Shown: piece after piece, positions 12,419-32,963 of the stretch | Layout: each line of letters begins with the position of its first letter | Numbering within the stretch: position 1 is the stretch's first letter | DNA from: Rhizophagus irregularis | Lineage: Eukaryota; Glomeromycota; Glomeromycetes; Glomerales; Glomeraceae | Direction: 5' to 3' | Assembly (NCBI RefSeq): GCF_026210795.1 | Contig: NC_089450.1 | Coordinates: 1,860,001-1,924,000 of the forward strand | DNA: 64,000 nucleotides | Program-made: the position numbers and the translations under genes | The notes under the pieces: model-generated | The model's database searches: none | The model's input: the letters and a program-made list of their open reading frames with translations, nothing else | What the model was told of the DNA's origin: nothing

Positions 12419-14150
12419 ATGTCAAAAGACCTCGATATTGTTGTATTTGGTGCAACAGGTGAGTTGTATAAAATGTAATTTAATTTTTTTCCCTTACGTT
12501 TGCTTTTTTAACATAATAATAAGTTTATAATAATTTATTTCGTATAATAAAGGCTTCACTGGCAGATTTGTTGTTGAGGAAATATGTCGCACAGCAAAAG
12601 AAGTACATAAACTTAAATGGGCAATATCTGGTCGTTCCGAACAACGACTTCTCGAGGTTGCGAATATAATAAGCATATCTAATAATAATAATGTACGTCA
12701 ACCGGAAGTTATTGTGGCTGACGTTTCCAATCCAGAAACATTACATTCATTGGCTAAGAGAGCTAAAGTTTTCATTGATTGCGTTGGGCCCTTTCGTTTA
12801 TATGGTGAACCTGTTGTGAGAATCTGCATAGAAAACAACACGGATTATATTGATATATCAGGTAAATATAATTGATATAAAATTTAAAAATTTATCTAAT
12901 TAATTAATATTTTAATTCTCAAAGGTGAAGTTGAATATATTGAACGAATTCAGTTAACATATGATGACTCTGCAAGATCAAAAAATGTATCCATTATTCC
13001 TGCTTGTGGTTATGATAGTGTATGTATTCAAATCCAAATTTGTAATTATATATATATATTTTGTATGCATAATTAATAAATTTGGTTTCTTTTTTTAAGA
13101 TTCCTGCGGATATGGGTCTACTATTTACTAAACAGCAGCTAGATGTTAAGGGTGCAATTCCCTCTCAAATCGAAATACTTTCCGGATTTCGTGCAGGCAG
13201 TGCTGGAATGCGCGCAAATTACGGAACCTATGCTTCACTTGGTAAATTTTTTTTTTTTACTGTTGTTTCTTTTTTAAAGTATTAATTTATGAAGCCAATT
13301 TTCTTATTCATAATCAGTATATAGCATTTCTAATGTTAATAGCCTTCGTGAGCTAAGAAAACATGCTAACCGTCCAATCGTATCTAAAATTGGTCCTAAA
13401 CTTAACTTGTTACCGTCTAGAAAATTTGATAATCGCGTTAATGGATATATTATTCCTTCTATCACTACTGATCACTCTATTTTAAAACTAGGACAACAAT
13501 TAGATATTAAGTTTAATACTGGTGTTCTTCCTGCTCAAATTTCTTCGTATCTTGTCTTCAACAGGTTCAGATATATTGCAATGATGATGCTTGGTGGTTC
13601 AATGTTTAAATTTTTAACAAAATATGAATGGGGAAGAAATTTACTTCTTAAATACCCAAAATTCTTTAGTTTCGGTAATAATAATAATAATTTTTCATTC
13701 ATTATGTTTGATTATTTCATTCATTAATTATTTTCTAATTTTAATTTTATTTTAGGACTTTTTTCAAAAGATGGACCTACACTTGAACAAATTCAACAGT
13801 GTAGCTTTTATCATCGTTTTTATGCTAAAGGAATTTCTAAAAATAAATTGAATAATGAAGATATGGAATTAGTTAAATCTATTAATTCTATAGAGCATGA
13901 CAAACCTTTATCTATATTATCTCATTTACAACCAGATATTGAAATTGTAACTGAAGTCAAAGGGCCTGAAGCGGCTTATGTAACAACTCCGATCACAGTT
14001 GTTCAATGTGCTTATACTTTATTAAAAGAAAAACCAAATATTCCTAATGGTGTTTGTACGCCAAGTGTTGCATTTGGAAAAACTTCTTTATTGCAAAGAC
14101 TGAAGGATAATGGGATTGAATTCAATGTAGTTGAAGGTCAATTTTATTAG
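12419..14150 (+). CDS. Saccharopine dehydrogenase-like oxidoreductase (SCCPDH family)
   Basis: Six exons: 12419-12458, 12553-12861, 12925-13019, 13100-13241, 13318-13674, 13756-14150, giving 445 aa in frame. The N-terminus is a Rossmann nucleotide-binding fold with the motif VVFGATGFTG (residues about 8-17). It is followed by SGRSEQRL, DCVGPFRLYGEPVV and PACGYDSIPADMG, all hallmarks of the trans-acting enoyl reductase/SCCPDH family. A hydrophobic stretch (RYIAMMMLGGSMFKF) sits in the middle, and the protein ends with GVCTPSVAFGKTSLLQRL, as family members do. Members associate with membranes and lipid droplets, and the physiological substrate is unsettled. I therefore assign no lysine-pathway role: the true saccharopine dehydrogenases have a different C-terminal half. 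Confidence 0.93.
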
Positions 14151-16999
14151 GAAATATGAAAATTCATATTAAGGAAAATTCATATAATCTATTATAATTT
14201 AATAATATTATATATTAAAGTATTGTCAAAAAAAATGTATATTATTATTTGTAAATATGTAACAACACTTTTTGAAGAATTAAAAATAATTTGTTTTATT
14301 TTGTAATTTATTTATATAATAATGAAATATGTTGTATTTATATACAATTAACATTGAAATTTTATGTGAAAAATTGATTTATATAATTAATTTAGCATGT
14401 ATAAAATATAGAAAATATATATTTAGCATTAAGATTTTAGCTTAACTAAATAAAAAATGCATTTGTAAAGGGTATACATTTATATTTTATTACAATTGTT
14501 AATTTTAATCTTGTTTGAATATTAGAACATTATTGTAATATTCCATAATTTTGTAATACATTTAATACTTAATATACAATTTTTTTTAATAATATAATAT
14601 AATAAAATTTAATAATTTGATTAATATAAAATAAAAATTTTAAAAGTATTTATTGCTATTTTAAATTAGTTAATCATATTATTTATTAATTAAAAAAAAT
14701 TAAAAATACTATAATACTAAAAAATAAAAAATTATTAAAATTTAAAATAAAATTTCAGAGTTTAATTAGTAAATCTTTTGCAGATAAAAAATTATTTCAA
14801 ATTTTACAATGAAGGAACTGACTATGTACCTTCCTTTATCCTAAATAAAATGTTGTTGCACTGCTAATCTTATTTCTTACAATAGGTAATACAATCAGAG
14901 TGTTTAGAAAAATGGGTCAAAATATACTGGAAGGAATTTTTAAAGAACATAAAAAGGTAATACATATAACAATATATTAAACTTTAGGGTTTATATTATT
15001 TATATATTAAATATTTTTTTAAATAATTACATTTTTATATATATATATATTTTTTAATTATCTTCAAAAAGAATAGCTATGCTTTTATTAATACTGATGA
15101 CTAGATATATACTACAAAATAAAGAATTATTTTCTATCTTATAAAGTATCAGATTGCAGTATAAAATATATTCTATAAATATATTAAACTTTTTAAAATT
15201 CAATTTTTATAATATTATTTTTGAATATTTAAATTTTTATTATTATTTATTTTATTTATTTATTAATATTTTACTTCCTTTTATATAATTATATCATATA
15301 AAATTTCCCTTCATAAACACATTATATATATTTTAGCCAAATATACTAACAAACATGTTAAAAAAACCCTTTTTATAGTTATTTTTTTTTATAATTATAC
15401 CTTTTTTTTTCAGGTTAAGAAGTATAATTATAAAGAAAATTGATTATATTAAGTTTTTTACAAGTTTATTAATTTAGAATAAAGTAAAAGACTATATATT
15501 ATATATATACTATTAGTTTTACAAATATTCTATTATCAGTTTATTTAATTACTACTTTTTTGATTAAATAACTAATATATTATTATATAATTAATAAATA
15601 ATTTAATTATTTTTGTCAATAGCATTAGAAAAAACAAAACAATACATAAATCAATTTATTAAAAAAGGAAATAGGGTACTTTGGAAGGTATATAATAACA
15701 CAAAATTGTACAAATACAACATAACCTCTTTTTTTTTCTTCTTTTAGAGGGTAGTGAAAGCATTTACTTAAGCCTTACAATATAATGATTTTATATAATT
15801 CAATAGCTACTATTGAAGGATATAGATGAATTTTATAGGGTGATGGTAGGGCACAGGAGCAATCTTAAGGATGGGGAACTGGTTTGGAGTTTTAATAAAT
15901 TAGTTATATAACAGATGCTTTTGTATCATTACATATAATTAATAAACTCACAAATTGCACTACCTTAGGAAAAAAAAAATTTAATTATTTTTTACTTTAG
16001 ATTTAATAATAATTTTCATTTCTAAATATATAAAAGTAATTTTTTAGTATAATAAATTTATATTAAGATAAATTATTATTTAAATTTTATTTTAAATTTT
16101 ATTTAATTTTTTTAAATTTATATAATAAGAATTGTAAAACTTTATTAAATCTGTATAATGAAATTTTATTAATATATTTAGAAATTTTTTACAAAATTTT
16201 TTTTTTTAAAATAAAACTTTTTATATTATATTTTTCTTATTAAAACTTATTTTATACAAGATTATTGTTTACAATAAAAAATAAGTTTTAAAAAAAAATT
16301 CAAATTTTAATAAAAATTATGAATATTAGTATTTTTGATATTTTTAATATTTTATGATTTAAAGAATAAGTATTAATATTAAATTTTTCTTAGAATAAAA
16401 AAACTTTAAATTAATTTTATATAAAAAAAAGTTTTTTATAAAATATTATATTTTTATTAAAAAATTATTAAAAATATTTTTAAATTTTATAAATAAAGTG
16501 TTGTTAATCTTAATTAAAAAGAAAATTATTGGATAAGAAATTATATTAATTCTGGTATAAGTTAGTTTGAAGCTTAACTAGAAATCATTATATTTTTAAT
16601 TAATAAATTAATTTATTTACCGTACAATTTTGATTAAAAATTATATAGATGTATAATTTTTTTTTATTATTATAATAATATTACTACTAATAATTTTAAA
16701 AAAACTTGCTAAAAAATTAAATTTATTTTATATATATAGAAGTAGCATTTTATTTCCAATTTAAAAATTCCAATAATATTATTGGCATATTTTGTATAAA
16801 TGGCCTTTATTTATTTCACTAATTTCTATAAATTATTTTGCCAATTAGAATTATTTTTTTTTTTCAATATATTGAATAATTTAACCTATTTTCTTTATTT
16901 TCATTTATTCCACAATTTTATAGTACTTTTTTTTTAATATTAAATCATCCTTTATTATTTTATACTTGATACTTTAATTGAATTATAACGAAAATTCAG
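14151..16999. other. Gene-free AT-rich DNA
   Basis: 2.8 kb of extremely AT-rich sequence between the convergent ends of the oxidoreductase and PRMT5 genes. Short stretches near 14810-14960 and 15830-15890 are less biased but carry no sustained frame. No RNA gene or transposon end is recognised. Confidence 0.6.
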
Positions 17000-20041
<3,042 letters not shown>

Positions 20042-20214
20042 AACTTCGAAGAAAAAGTTAAAAATTTTTGCAAATGCTTTGTTTCCCTTTATGGAACTTA
20101 AAACAGTTGTCTACGTAATCAAATTTTCTATGCCGTCATCAAACACGTGCTGATCAAATCATCATATACCTGACTATATTCTCTTTCAACAATTTCAACT
20201 TAATACTAAATCTA
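20042..20214. promoter_or_regulatory. Bidirectional promoter, PRMT5 / MED23
   Basis: Only 173 bp separate the two start codons, which point away from each other. The middle contains AACACGTGCTGATCAAATCAT (an E-box-like CACGTG at 20145-20150 and a TGATCA palindrome). No TATA box is seen. Confidence 0.6.
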
Positions 20215-23200
20215 ATGGATCCCGTAGATAGTTTTAAATTACTGCTAACGGAAACTATTGAGGCTCGTGAAAAAAATGCTGAGCGGGTATTTAGAAATAA
20301 CATTTAGTACTGTAAAAAAAAAATATGAAAATTTACGCGAAAGTCTTTTTTTATTTATTTAATCAAGGAATCAAGTCAATCAGATCCATTAGAGGGTTTA
20401 TTTAATGGGTATTTATTCAGACATATGATCATTTATACAAAATTATTAAATATTAATTAATAATTCGATATATAGCATTTTTGATTCGCCAGTGAAGAAA
20501 CTGAAGAAGGAGAAAAAATGCCAAATAAATCCTGAAGAAGGGCTGGAATTGGAACAATCTGATACAATTACCAAACTAGTTACAGAGTTTTATAGGGCAT
20601 CTTCGGCTGTTGGGAATACGGTATTTAAGAATAATAATTAATACGATGAAATATTATAATATCAGAAATAATGACCAACGATTTATAACAATAACCAGGG
20701 CGAGATTATAAATTATATTGTTAGTCTACTTGGGCCTTCGTGGCAACGCATTTGTCTCATTTTATCATTATTTGGAGCTTTAATAACAGACTCCCCTACA
20801 ACATATGGATTGTTATTGGGACTTGGTGGTGATATTTCGAACCCATCATCTGTTCTTCAACCTGCTCTTTCAGTTCCCATTCCAGCAATTTTCGAATACC
20901 TTACAGCGCAACTTAACATTTCTTGTCAAGAGTTATGGAATGGAATCCTGTCTTTTATGATTATAATTATCCGACAATATCCACATGCAATGATTGAGAT
21001 TTCGTATTTGGCTACAGAAATCATAAAGAACATTTTAAAGCAAATTGAATCACTTAAGGATAATCTCACAAAAACAGAACTTGATTGTGTAAAAAAAGGA
21101 AAGGAAGTTATTGATATATTTCTAAATGGAAAAGATTGTGGAGGAGTGGGTTGTGTATCACATTATCAGATTATTGAACAAGTGAGATATTTATAATTAG
21201 CAATATTATTTGTTTTATTCTTATAATAATACATTATTTGAAATTTTCATTGAAGATACAAGAACTATATGGACCGCCCGTAAGAGGACAATTCATAAAG
21301 GTTCATTGGACGTTGGAGAATTTTATTAATGAATTATCACAACGTCGAAGGCGTCTTGCCTTCTTAATGATACCTCCTGGTATTTTGACATTTTAATTTA
21401 ATCAATGAATTGATTGCTTTGTAATCTAATTTAATCTATTTATAGATGCTGCATGGCCTTTGGTTTCACATTACAGGTTTTTTACTTAAAATTAATAATA
21501 ATAATTAATTTAATTATTATAATTATTTTACTGATATTGATTTTTTAACATAATTTAGCCGTTCTCATGAACATATTGACTTTTCAAAATTAGGAGGTTA
21601 TCAACTATTTCAATATGATTATGTAGGTTGTTATTAAATAGAAAAATTACCTTCGATTAATATATATCGACTAATTAATTATATATATATAAATAGGAAC
21701 AGTTTACAAAAGAAGGTCAAGCAACAAGTCATTTTTCAAAATTTCGAGATATGTTTTTTCAACGTGCTCCTATTGAAGAAGTCGAGGCAATGATAAAGGA
21801 CGTAAAGCTGACTTCTGTTGGATTAGAACCTATGCGTGCAGCTTTTTTTACTAAAGTTCATGATGTTATTAAGTTAGTGCAAAGTCATCCAAATTTTAGT
21901 GAACTTAGACGGGGTTCGTATAATGATTATTTATCTATTTTATATTGAAATAAAATAACTGAATTGTAAGAATTTTAATTATAAGATTTAGAATCTTCAA
22001 GTGATGAAATAAAAGATACATTAATTCCTGAAAATTTGGATTTTTGGGAACTTATTATTGAACTTGGAGATCAATTATATGGACTAGTTGCTTCAGAGTA
22101 AGTGTAAAAGAAGACCTTAATTATTGCTGCGAATTATTGTTAATTAGTTGATTTTGGATATTTAGATACATCAAGTATGAGGAAGTCTTGCAAGAATTTC
22201 ATCATATGGTTTACCCTAAAAGCGGAGAAAATTTTATAAATCGGCAAAATACTTTGTCCAAGGATAATACATTAATTTGGTTACTGCTACAACTTTTCCG
22301 TAAATTTTTATCCAATAATTCTATATATCTTTTTCGATTACAATTTACTTAATTTAATTTTAAAAATTAAATTTAGATATTGAAAGGATTGGAACCGAAA
22401 TTATTACCAAGGATCTTGCTAATGATGAAAGGTTGTTCAGTATGCTTATTCAGTTATATAATGACCAACAAATTATGTCAGTGGACGCTTTTTATTTGAG
22501 GGATTTATCTTTGCAATGTGTGGTAAGTTTTAATGACAGAAATACTAAACTCTCATTGCTTCTATTTAACATTATTTTCTAACTTTATAAAGATAGGTCA
22601 TCAAGGACATGCAATAAGGGATAGAAATAACTTAAAATCCAGATATCCTCGACTTAGCGGTGTTTTAGCTCACTATCAATCACTACGTCGTTTACAACCC
22701 TATTTTCAAAATGTATATAAAAGTAAGTATATTACGGTTCCGTTTATATAATTTGTTTATATAATATTTAACTAGTTGCTTAAATTTTAGATAATGTCAC
22801 AACGCATGATCTTTTTAAAGATTTGCCGATACAAGAAACAATAAAGATTGCTATCATCAGTCAACTTACTCAAAATCTCGTTGCTGATACTTTATATGTC
22901 CATTCAGTTCCTGATAAATTAATGGATGTTGGTATACTTGGATTTCCAGAGGCAAAATTCGCGCAAGGTGGAAATGTTACTTATAAATTATGTGATTTTA
23001 TTAATATACACAATAAGCACAGGTAAATTATATTATGATTGTTATATTGTTATTCTTTCTGATCAAAGCCAAACATCTTATATTTGATAAAAAATTTTTC
23101 AGACTTGAACAACTCATTTATAAGATGATGCTTGGTGACAAAATAACATTCAATTACCCCGCTGAGGATCAAAAAATAACCTGTGTATCGCCTTACACTT

Positions 23201-26200
23201 TGGATGTAGTTTACAAAATTGTATATAGTGCTCCTTGGTCGTAAGTTAATTGTCAATTATATATTAGAAGTTGATCCGATTATTTTTATAATTAATCGTT
23301 GTTTAATATATTTTTATTAGACTTGAGCTTATGGTTAAAACGATTCTTGAAAAATTCAAAAAAGTTGATAAATTATTAAAAAGTCATGCAGAAAACAATT
23401 TAAAGACAGAAGCATTACCAGAACAGTCTTTAAGATGGCAACATACTATTTTGCAATTATTCTGCCATCGATTTCTCCGATTCTTAAAATATTCCTCTAA
23501 AGCTCCTGATCTTTTACATTATATAAAACATTCAGTATCCTATTTGGATCATCGACAGACTTATCGTGATGCTGAAATGTTTGCTATACACATTATGGTA
23601 AATTATACAAATAAAAAACTGGTTAGAGTTTATATTAAACTATTAAGATAATGTTATTATTTTTAGATGATACAAACAGACATCAAGTTCATAAAATCTA
23701 TAGAAGATCCGAAAAGGGACAATCCTACTTGGTTTCCAGAATCAGAATTATTGGCAAGATATATGATTTTTACTTTGGCTAGATTAATTAAATTTAGAGG
23801 ACTTGACAACATGAAACTCGAAATCATTCAGGAGCTTCTGCGAAATATATACGTTCAGCCATTAGAATGGTCAGTTACAACTTTAAATTATTTTCCTGAA
23901 CCTTTATATAGTTTCTTTTTACAACAAGAAGAGTCAGCGAAAGTTCCTTCTGTATCTGATAAAGATGTAAGTAAAATATGAAAATTTCTTTTATTTTGTA
24001 ACCTTGCTAAATATTTAGAGTATACGTCTGATTTATAATTGATTTAAACAGATTAATGCAGTTTTGTCAATAGGAAACTTATTTAAATTGGTTATGGATG
24101 AAAAATTGGCATCAGAAGATGAAGCATCGTTACAGGAATATTATTCTAAACTCGAAAATCAATCAATATTTCTATGTTCCTTGTGGAAAATTGGATGCTA
24201 TAGTAAAAGCTTAAATCCAGATATGATGAGCAGTAAAGTTTCCCCGTTTAAATATTAATTTACAACGTTCTTTTAAGTGGATTTAACTTAATTATACTAT
24301 CGTTTTTTAGCTTTAAGGAAGGTGCTATTACAATTTCCACCTTCTAGAATGGCCACATATACAACTGTATTGATCGATTTTATTATTGAAAAGATAGATA
24401 ATGATTCTAGCAGTCCTTCCATTGAAGTGGTAAGAAGTAATTAATTATGTGGTAAATTTGATTTTATTTAAACCTTTAATAATTTCCTTTTATTTAAGTG
24501 TTATAAAATGCTTGAGGAGTTAATATGGAGATATCAAATTCTTGCATTTGAACATGTTCTTTTTGCGCTTATAAGAGGACAGAGAGAAAAGAATGCAACA
24601 GCATTTAAAATATTAGATTTTCTTTTATTTAAATCTGAAGAATATTCAGGGAGAGTAAATTATTTTATATCGTTGGGATTTACTCATAGGTATTGGATTG
24701 AAGATGATCATCATGATAAACTTATGAAGTATCTTGAAAGATATCCCGAATATTTTCAATATGAAGCATATGCAATAGGTGGATATGACGAATATGAAAC
24801 TGTTGCAAAGAAATTAGATCCACCATTAACTGCTACGAATATGCCAATATATTATACTAGTGCTATAAGAAAGTCATTGCCTATATTAGATTTAGTAATT
24901 GGTAGATTAATCGAATTTAGTGAAACGGAAATGTTGACAAGATTGTTGGATGAATATGGTCAAATTTATAAGTTTCATCAAACACCTTTAAGCTTTGTAA
25001 GAGATTTGTTGTGTTATTATTACCCCGCACCTACTCTTCGAGATTCAACGATTTGTTCAAAATTAATAAAGTTATTAGGTAATTTAATTTATAAAATTTT
25101 TTTTTTTTGTATTTTATTAATTTTATTAATTCTTTTTTTTTTAACAAAATAGATTTCGATGAGTACGATTTTGCCACTGAATTATTGAATTATGGGACTA
25201 ACGAAATATTATTCTCGGGACTTTTTGATTCCTCATATTTTGAAAAAGTTTTCCATAAATTGGCCAATCGTGAGTTACTTTTATAACTTTGTCTGCGATA
25301 AAATGCGAGCTAAAATAATGAATTATTTACAGATATGGAACCACAAAAATGTGCCCCAAAGACGAACACAAAACTTCCAGAACGCCATTTTCAAGAAATT
25401 CCGAATCCGGTGGTTCGAGCCTTACATATTGCGTGTGTTGAAGTCTTAGCAACACCTGTTAGTTCACAAGATATCGTCAAATCAACATTAGATGTTATTC
25501 TAATGAATGGAAGAAAGAATACTGCAGTACAACCTATTGTTTTACATGCTATGGGATTGTTATATTCATTCTTACCTACAAAAGAATTTGTGGATAAAAT
25601 GTTTGATGAGATGTTAGTATTAATTCAAACAGATCCACACCTTGCAGAATTTTCTCAGCCTTGTAATATAGTAAGATATCAAAATAAATATATATAATAT
25701 TTATTTTTTTCGTATTTTTCCTAACTAAAATTAAAATTTTTTTTTAGTCTGGATGTGGTCCTTTATTTTCAAGAACATATTCTAACAGGTCGCATCTTCA
25801 ATCAATGGATCCTTTACAACAATTATTATCATCAAATTCAGAGCAGCCATTTTCAACAATGTTTCCATATATATTTAATGATTACAGATCTAATTTACGT
25901 AATTTTGGAACTAACGCAGCTAATAGTTTCTTAACATTTATACATAGTTTATTACATTATTCAAATATTGAAGTTGTACAAGATTTTTTAGATAAATTTG
26001 TAATGTTAAATGGAATTAAGACAGATATACAGTTACTTTATTTATGCGCTTTGGTTGGACCGTTAATATATAGATTTGAACATAATTTTTTGTTTATTCA
26101 ATCGGTAAGTGATAATCTATTTTATTGAAAAATCGAAATTTTATTTTCAATAATTAATTATTAATCTGTTGACAGTTTTTACGAACTTTCATTCAACATT

Positions 26201-26449
26201 TACATGATGTAACTTTAAATATGAAATTGGAGGAATGCGGAGACAGTACTTTAGCATTGGAACAAATTTATGACTTTTTGTATCCTTTATTATAATAATT
26301 AATATTTTTTCCACATTTTTTATTTTATCCTTAATCCTTTTTTTATTTTTTATAGACACTGTGTTAAACCTATCATTATGAATGATATATACACCAGCGG
26401 AATTATTAGGTTATTAAAATTACCTGTACAAAATAGATTAAGACTATAA
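20215..26449 (+). CDS. MED23: Mediator of RNA polymerase II transcription subunit 23
   Basis: This is a tail-module subunit that relays activators to the polymerase II machinery. Twenty-four exons give 1509 aa in frame: 20215-20286, 20368-20408, 20476-20620, 20699-21181, 21256-21379, 21446-21476, 21559-21622, 21697-21913, 21992-22097, 22166-22299, 22377-22522, 22593-22722, 22791-23022, 23103-23240, 23321-23597, 23667-23966, 24052-24232, 24311-24429, 24499-25078, 25153-25269, 25333-25670, 25748-26104, 26176-26279, 26356-26449. Segments matching the animal protein in order include FYLRDLSLQC, EWSVTTLNYFPEPL, IFLCSLWK, DPPLTATNMPIYY, GQIYKFHQTPLSF, IPNPVVRALHIACVE and LLYLCALVGPLIYRF. A basic KKLKKEKK stretch lies near residue 45. 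The length modestly exceeds human MED23. MED23 is absent from the model yeasts, which argues for an early-diverging fungus. Confidence 0.94.
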
Positions 26450-27350
26450 CGGAAATGTAAGTATGATTTAGTAATATAAAATATTACGTGGGGCTGCGCG
26501 TTTATACAGTTTTTATATATTTAGGTCGTGCATATTGTATAACTATTTATTTTTTTTTATAATAAAAAACTATAAAGCCAATTAAATTAATTGTTAAGAT
26601 GATATCTAAATAGATATAAATAATGATCAATCTATGAAAGAGATTAATTAAAAGCTTCGAATGTAAATTAGATCATACTAGTAACTATACCAGTTTATTT
26701 CCATATTCTTCACTTCATAAATTGCTGTTGCGTCATCATACCAATTATATTGTTATAATGTCGATTTCTTAAGCAATCATTTATTTTGTACGATCAATTA
26801 CGCATGCGCCTTCAGTCACGTGATTTTAATGTACTACGTATAAAACCAACTAGAATTCACGCTCAAATTTGCATAAAATATGGCTTAACGATGTAAGCAA
26901 TAAGCATCCTAGTGAATATAAGTCACTAAGCCAACCATAAACACATCAAATAAGCCTTTATAATTCAAATAACAAGCCCCGTAATATTTTAATAATTCAA
27001 TATAAATTCCTTCCAATCTTTGCTTTCCTAAGCCGAGAAATAATAAGCCGGATGAAAAAATTAGTCAGTAATATTGGCCTTTTTTTTTGTTGCATGAGTT
27101 TGATTTTTATTTTCGTGTACCATACGTGGCAATAACGAGGCTTGAAAAAGCTACGCCGCAATTGCTTGAAAGTTGGATTTTATTTATATTCATGCTGTGT
27201 TTTATCCATAAAAGGATTGTTTGCAATAATTATTTCTGTAACCTTTCGAAGCAGAAAATACTTGTACACAGGATTGTACACCACCGATTTTCCTGCTGCT
27301 TTTTTTTAATTGGATGAAATTTAAATCTCGATATCTCTGTCATCTTATAA
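26450..27350. promoter_or_regulatory. Upstream region of the Ca2+ ATPase with TCACGTGA and TATAAAAC
   Basis: TCACGTGA lies at 26816-26823 and a TATA box TATAAAAC at 26839-26846, about 500 bp before the ATPase ATG. Between them and the ATG are several TAAGCC-type words and a 76-codon open frame (27087-27317) without family features. A long 5' leader or an unrecognised leader intron is likely. Confidence 0.5.
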
Positions 27351-31052
<3,702 letters not shown>

Positions 31053-31371
31053 AATGTTATAGAATGTTATAGAATATAATTGATACATAGATACATATTA
31101 CACACGATAAGCATGATTATTAATTATAATTTTAATATTCATATTTCGGATTAAACAAAAGCAATAGCAAAATATTTAATTTTTTTCTCCGAATACTATA
31201 TTAATTACTTATAATGTATAATATACATACGATATTTCACAGTTAATAATTATAAATAAAATAAACGTATAATTAATTTAATTATTTTAGATTATATTTA
31301 CATCTTGTTAATTTATAAAGCTATAAAATATATTAATAAATTATAATTTTTATATTAAATAAACAACAATT
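31053..31371. other. Convergent 3' intergenic space
   Basis: 319 bp of AT-rich DNA between the convergent ATPase and epimerase genes. It begins with a short triplet of AGAATGTTAT-like direct repeats (31051-31077). Probably only 3' untranslated sequence. Confidence 0.5.
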
Positions 31372-32169
31372 TTATCCAACTTGTTCTAATTCAACTAAAA
31401 CACCACCACAATCTTTTGGATGCAAGAACACAACAGGATTACCATGAGCACCAATTTTTGGCTCAGGATCCAATGGTCTAATACCTTTACCCAATAAATC
31501 TTTGACAGCATTACTTATATTATTAACTTCAATACAAATATGATGAATACCACCATTTTTATTTTTTTCTAAAAAATTTTTTATAGGGGATTTTTCACCA
31601 TATGGATGTAATAATTCAATTTTTGTATTACCCAAATTAACAAATACTGTATATACCCCATGTTCAGGTTGTGGCTATATTAAAATAAAACGTTTATTTA
31701 TTGTTGTTATTAAGTATATAAAAAAATGAATCTTGGAAACTTACCAATGCTTCACTAACTTGATCAACGCCTAAAATATTCTTGTAAAAATTTACAGCGT
31801 TGTCAATATTTGGTACTGCTATAGCAACATGATTTAAATGACCCAATTTCCACAATGGATGATCCTGCAATATTAAAAGACTTTTAGAATTGGATTCGGT
31901 GTAAATTTTTAAGTCCACGGCCTATATTTGTATAATATACATATATTAATTACTTTTAATATATCACTAGTATTCGCTCCTGCAATAAAAGATACCGAAG
32001 AATAAGAAGAGAAATATTTATTTTGGTCTCTTTGAAGATAAATTTTACTATTAGTATTAAATTTACTAAATACACCGATATTTTTAGTATTTAACGTTCG
32101 AGATAAAAATATAGAGTTTTTTATAACATTAATGTTTTTTGGAAAAATATTTTTAATTAAATGAAACAT
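31372..32169 (-). CDS. MCEE: Methylmalonyl-CoA epimerase, mitochondrial
   Basis: It interconverts the R and S forms of methylmalonyl-CoA in the propionate pathway of the mitochondrial matrix. Three exons (minus): 32169-31954, 31864-31745, 31674-31372; 212 aa. The first exon is a basic, hydroxylated and Asn-rich leader of about 70 residues (starts MFHLIKNIFPKN) that fits a mitochondrial presequence. The rest is a vicinal-oxygen-chelate (glyoxalase-like) domain: LNHVAIAV with the first metal His, YTVFVNLGNTKIELLHP, GGIHHICIEV with the second His, and GGVLVELEQ with the metal Glu. KDCGGVL near the end is typical of the epimerase rather than glyoxalase I. It is divergent from mL43 across 228 bp. 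Confidence 0.93.
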
Positions 32170-32397
32170 TTTTGATGTTATTTTTATTTATAAAATATAT
32201 TAAGATTAATATATTTTTTTAAAAGAAAAGGAAAAAGAATCATCAATTTATCAATAAATCGTCTGATTCCAATAATTGTATTTAATTGGTCAGGATTTCC
32301 TCAGATGTTGTATAATTTTCACATGATTTTATATCTGTGTCACGATAAATCGAATAAGAAAAAAAATCTCAATTCTTTTTCAAGTTTAGAAATTAGA
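32170..32397. promoter_or_regulatory. Bidirectional promoter, epimerase / mL43
   Basis: 228 bp between outward-facing start codons of two mitochondrial protein genes. It contains a CAATTT..TCAATAAAT run and an in-frame upstream ATG for mL43 at 32305. I prefer the later ATG because the upstream extension is Asn/Lys-rich and unlike the family. Confidence 0.5.
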
Positions 32398-32963
32398 ATG
32401 ACTCTGACAAAATCATTAATTCCGAAAGCCAAAAATGGAGTTGGTGCTTTTGTTTTTTCATGTCGTAAGATTGAATTCAATTATTGTGAACGTAGCGGAA
32501 GTAGCTATGGAATGATGTAAGTAATTTGTTTAACTTTTATTCATAAAAAGTTATTCTCAAATAAATTCTCGTATATTTAGTAAATATCTTCAAAATCATT
32601 TAATTCCTTTTGCAAAGATAAACCCACAGATGGAAATTGTGGTAACACCTCGTCCATCAAAACATCCTCTCATTACTGGAACATATCGTTAGTCCTAAAT
32701 ATTTTTCTTTGTAACTTTTTTTTGTAATTATCTTCTCACATAAATTTACGTATATATATATATTGTGTATAATAGTGAACCTCAAAAAAAAGCAAGTTTG
32801 TGTTAAAAATAAAAATCCTGACGAAATTGCAGAAATTGTAAAATTGATACGTGATAATACGGGAGTTTCTACAAAAAAAAGGTTTAAAAAGCCAGTTATT
32901 TCAACAACTAAAAGTATTAGAGGTATTTGGAGTCCATTCCATACTCGACCACATTTAATTTAA
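32398..32963 (+). CDS. MRPL43: Mitochondrial large-subunit ribosomal protein mL43
   Basis: Three exons (32398-32516, 32581-32687, 32776-32963) give 137 aa. The protein matches the ribosomal L51/S25/CI-B8 thioredoxin-like domain of mL43 (yeast Mrpl51): CRKIEFNYCERSGSSYGM, then HLIPFAKINP, VTPRPSKHPLI and RDNTGVSTKK, and the C-terminal SIRGIWSPFH. The length equals other mL43 proteins. Family knowledge places it near the central protuberance side of the mitochondrial large subunit. No long presequence is visible, as in other mL43 proteins. The pairing with a mitochondrial matrix enzyme on one promoter is suggestive but may be chance. Confidence 0.92.

Noticed and set aside
23050-23256. Minus-strand 68-codon frame
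   Set aside because: Antisense to MED23 exon 14.
27087-27317. 76-codon frame before the ATPase
   Set aside because: Lies in the likely leader; cysteine/phenylalanine-rich without motifs and not in a frame continuous with the ATPase.
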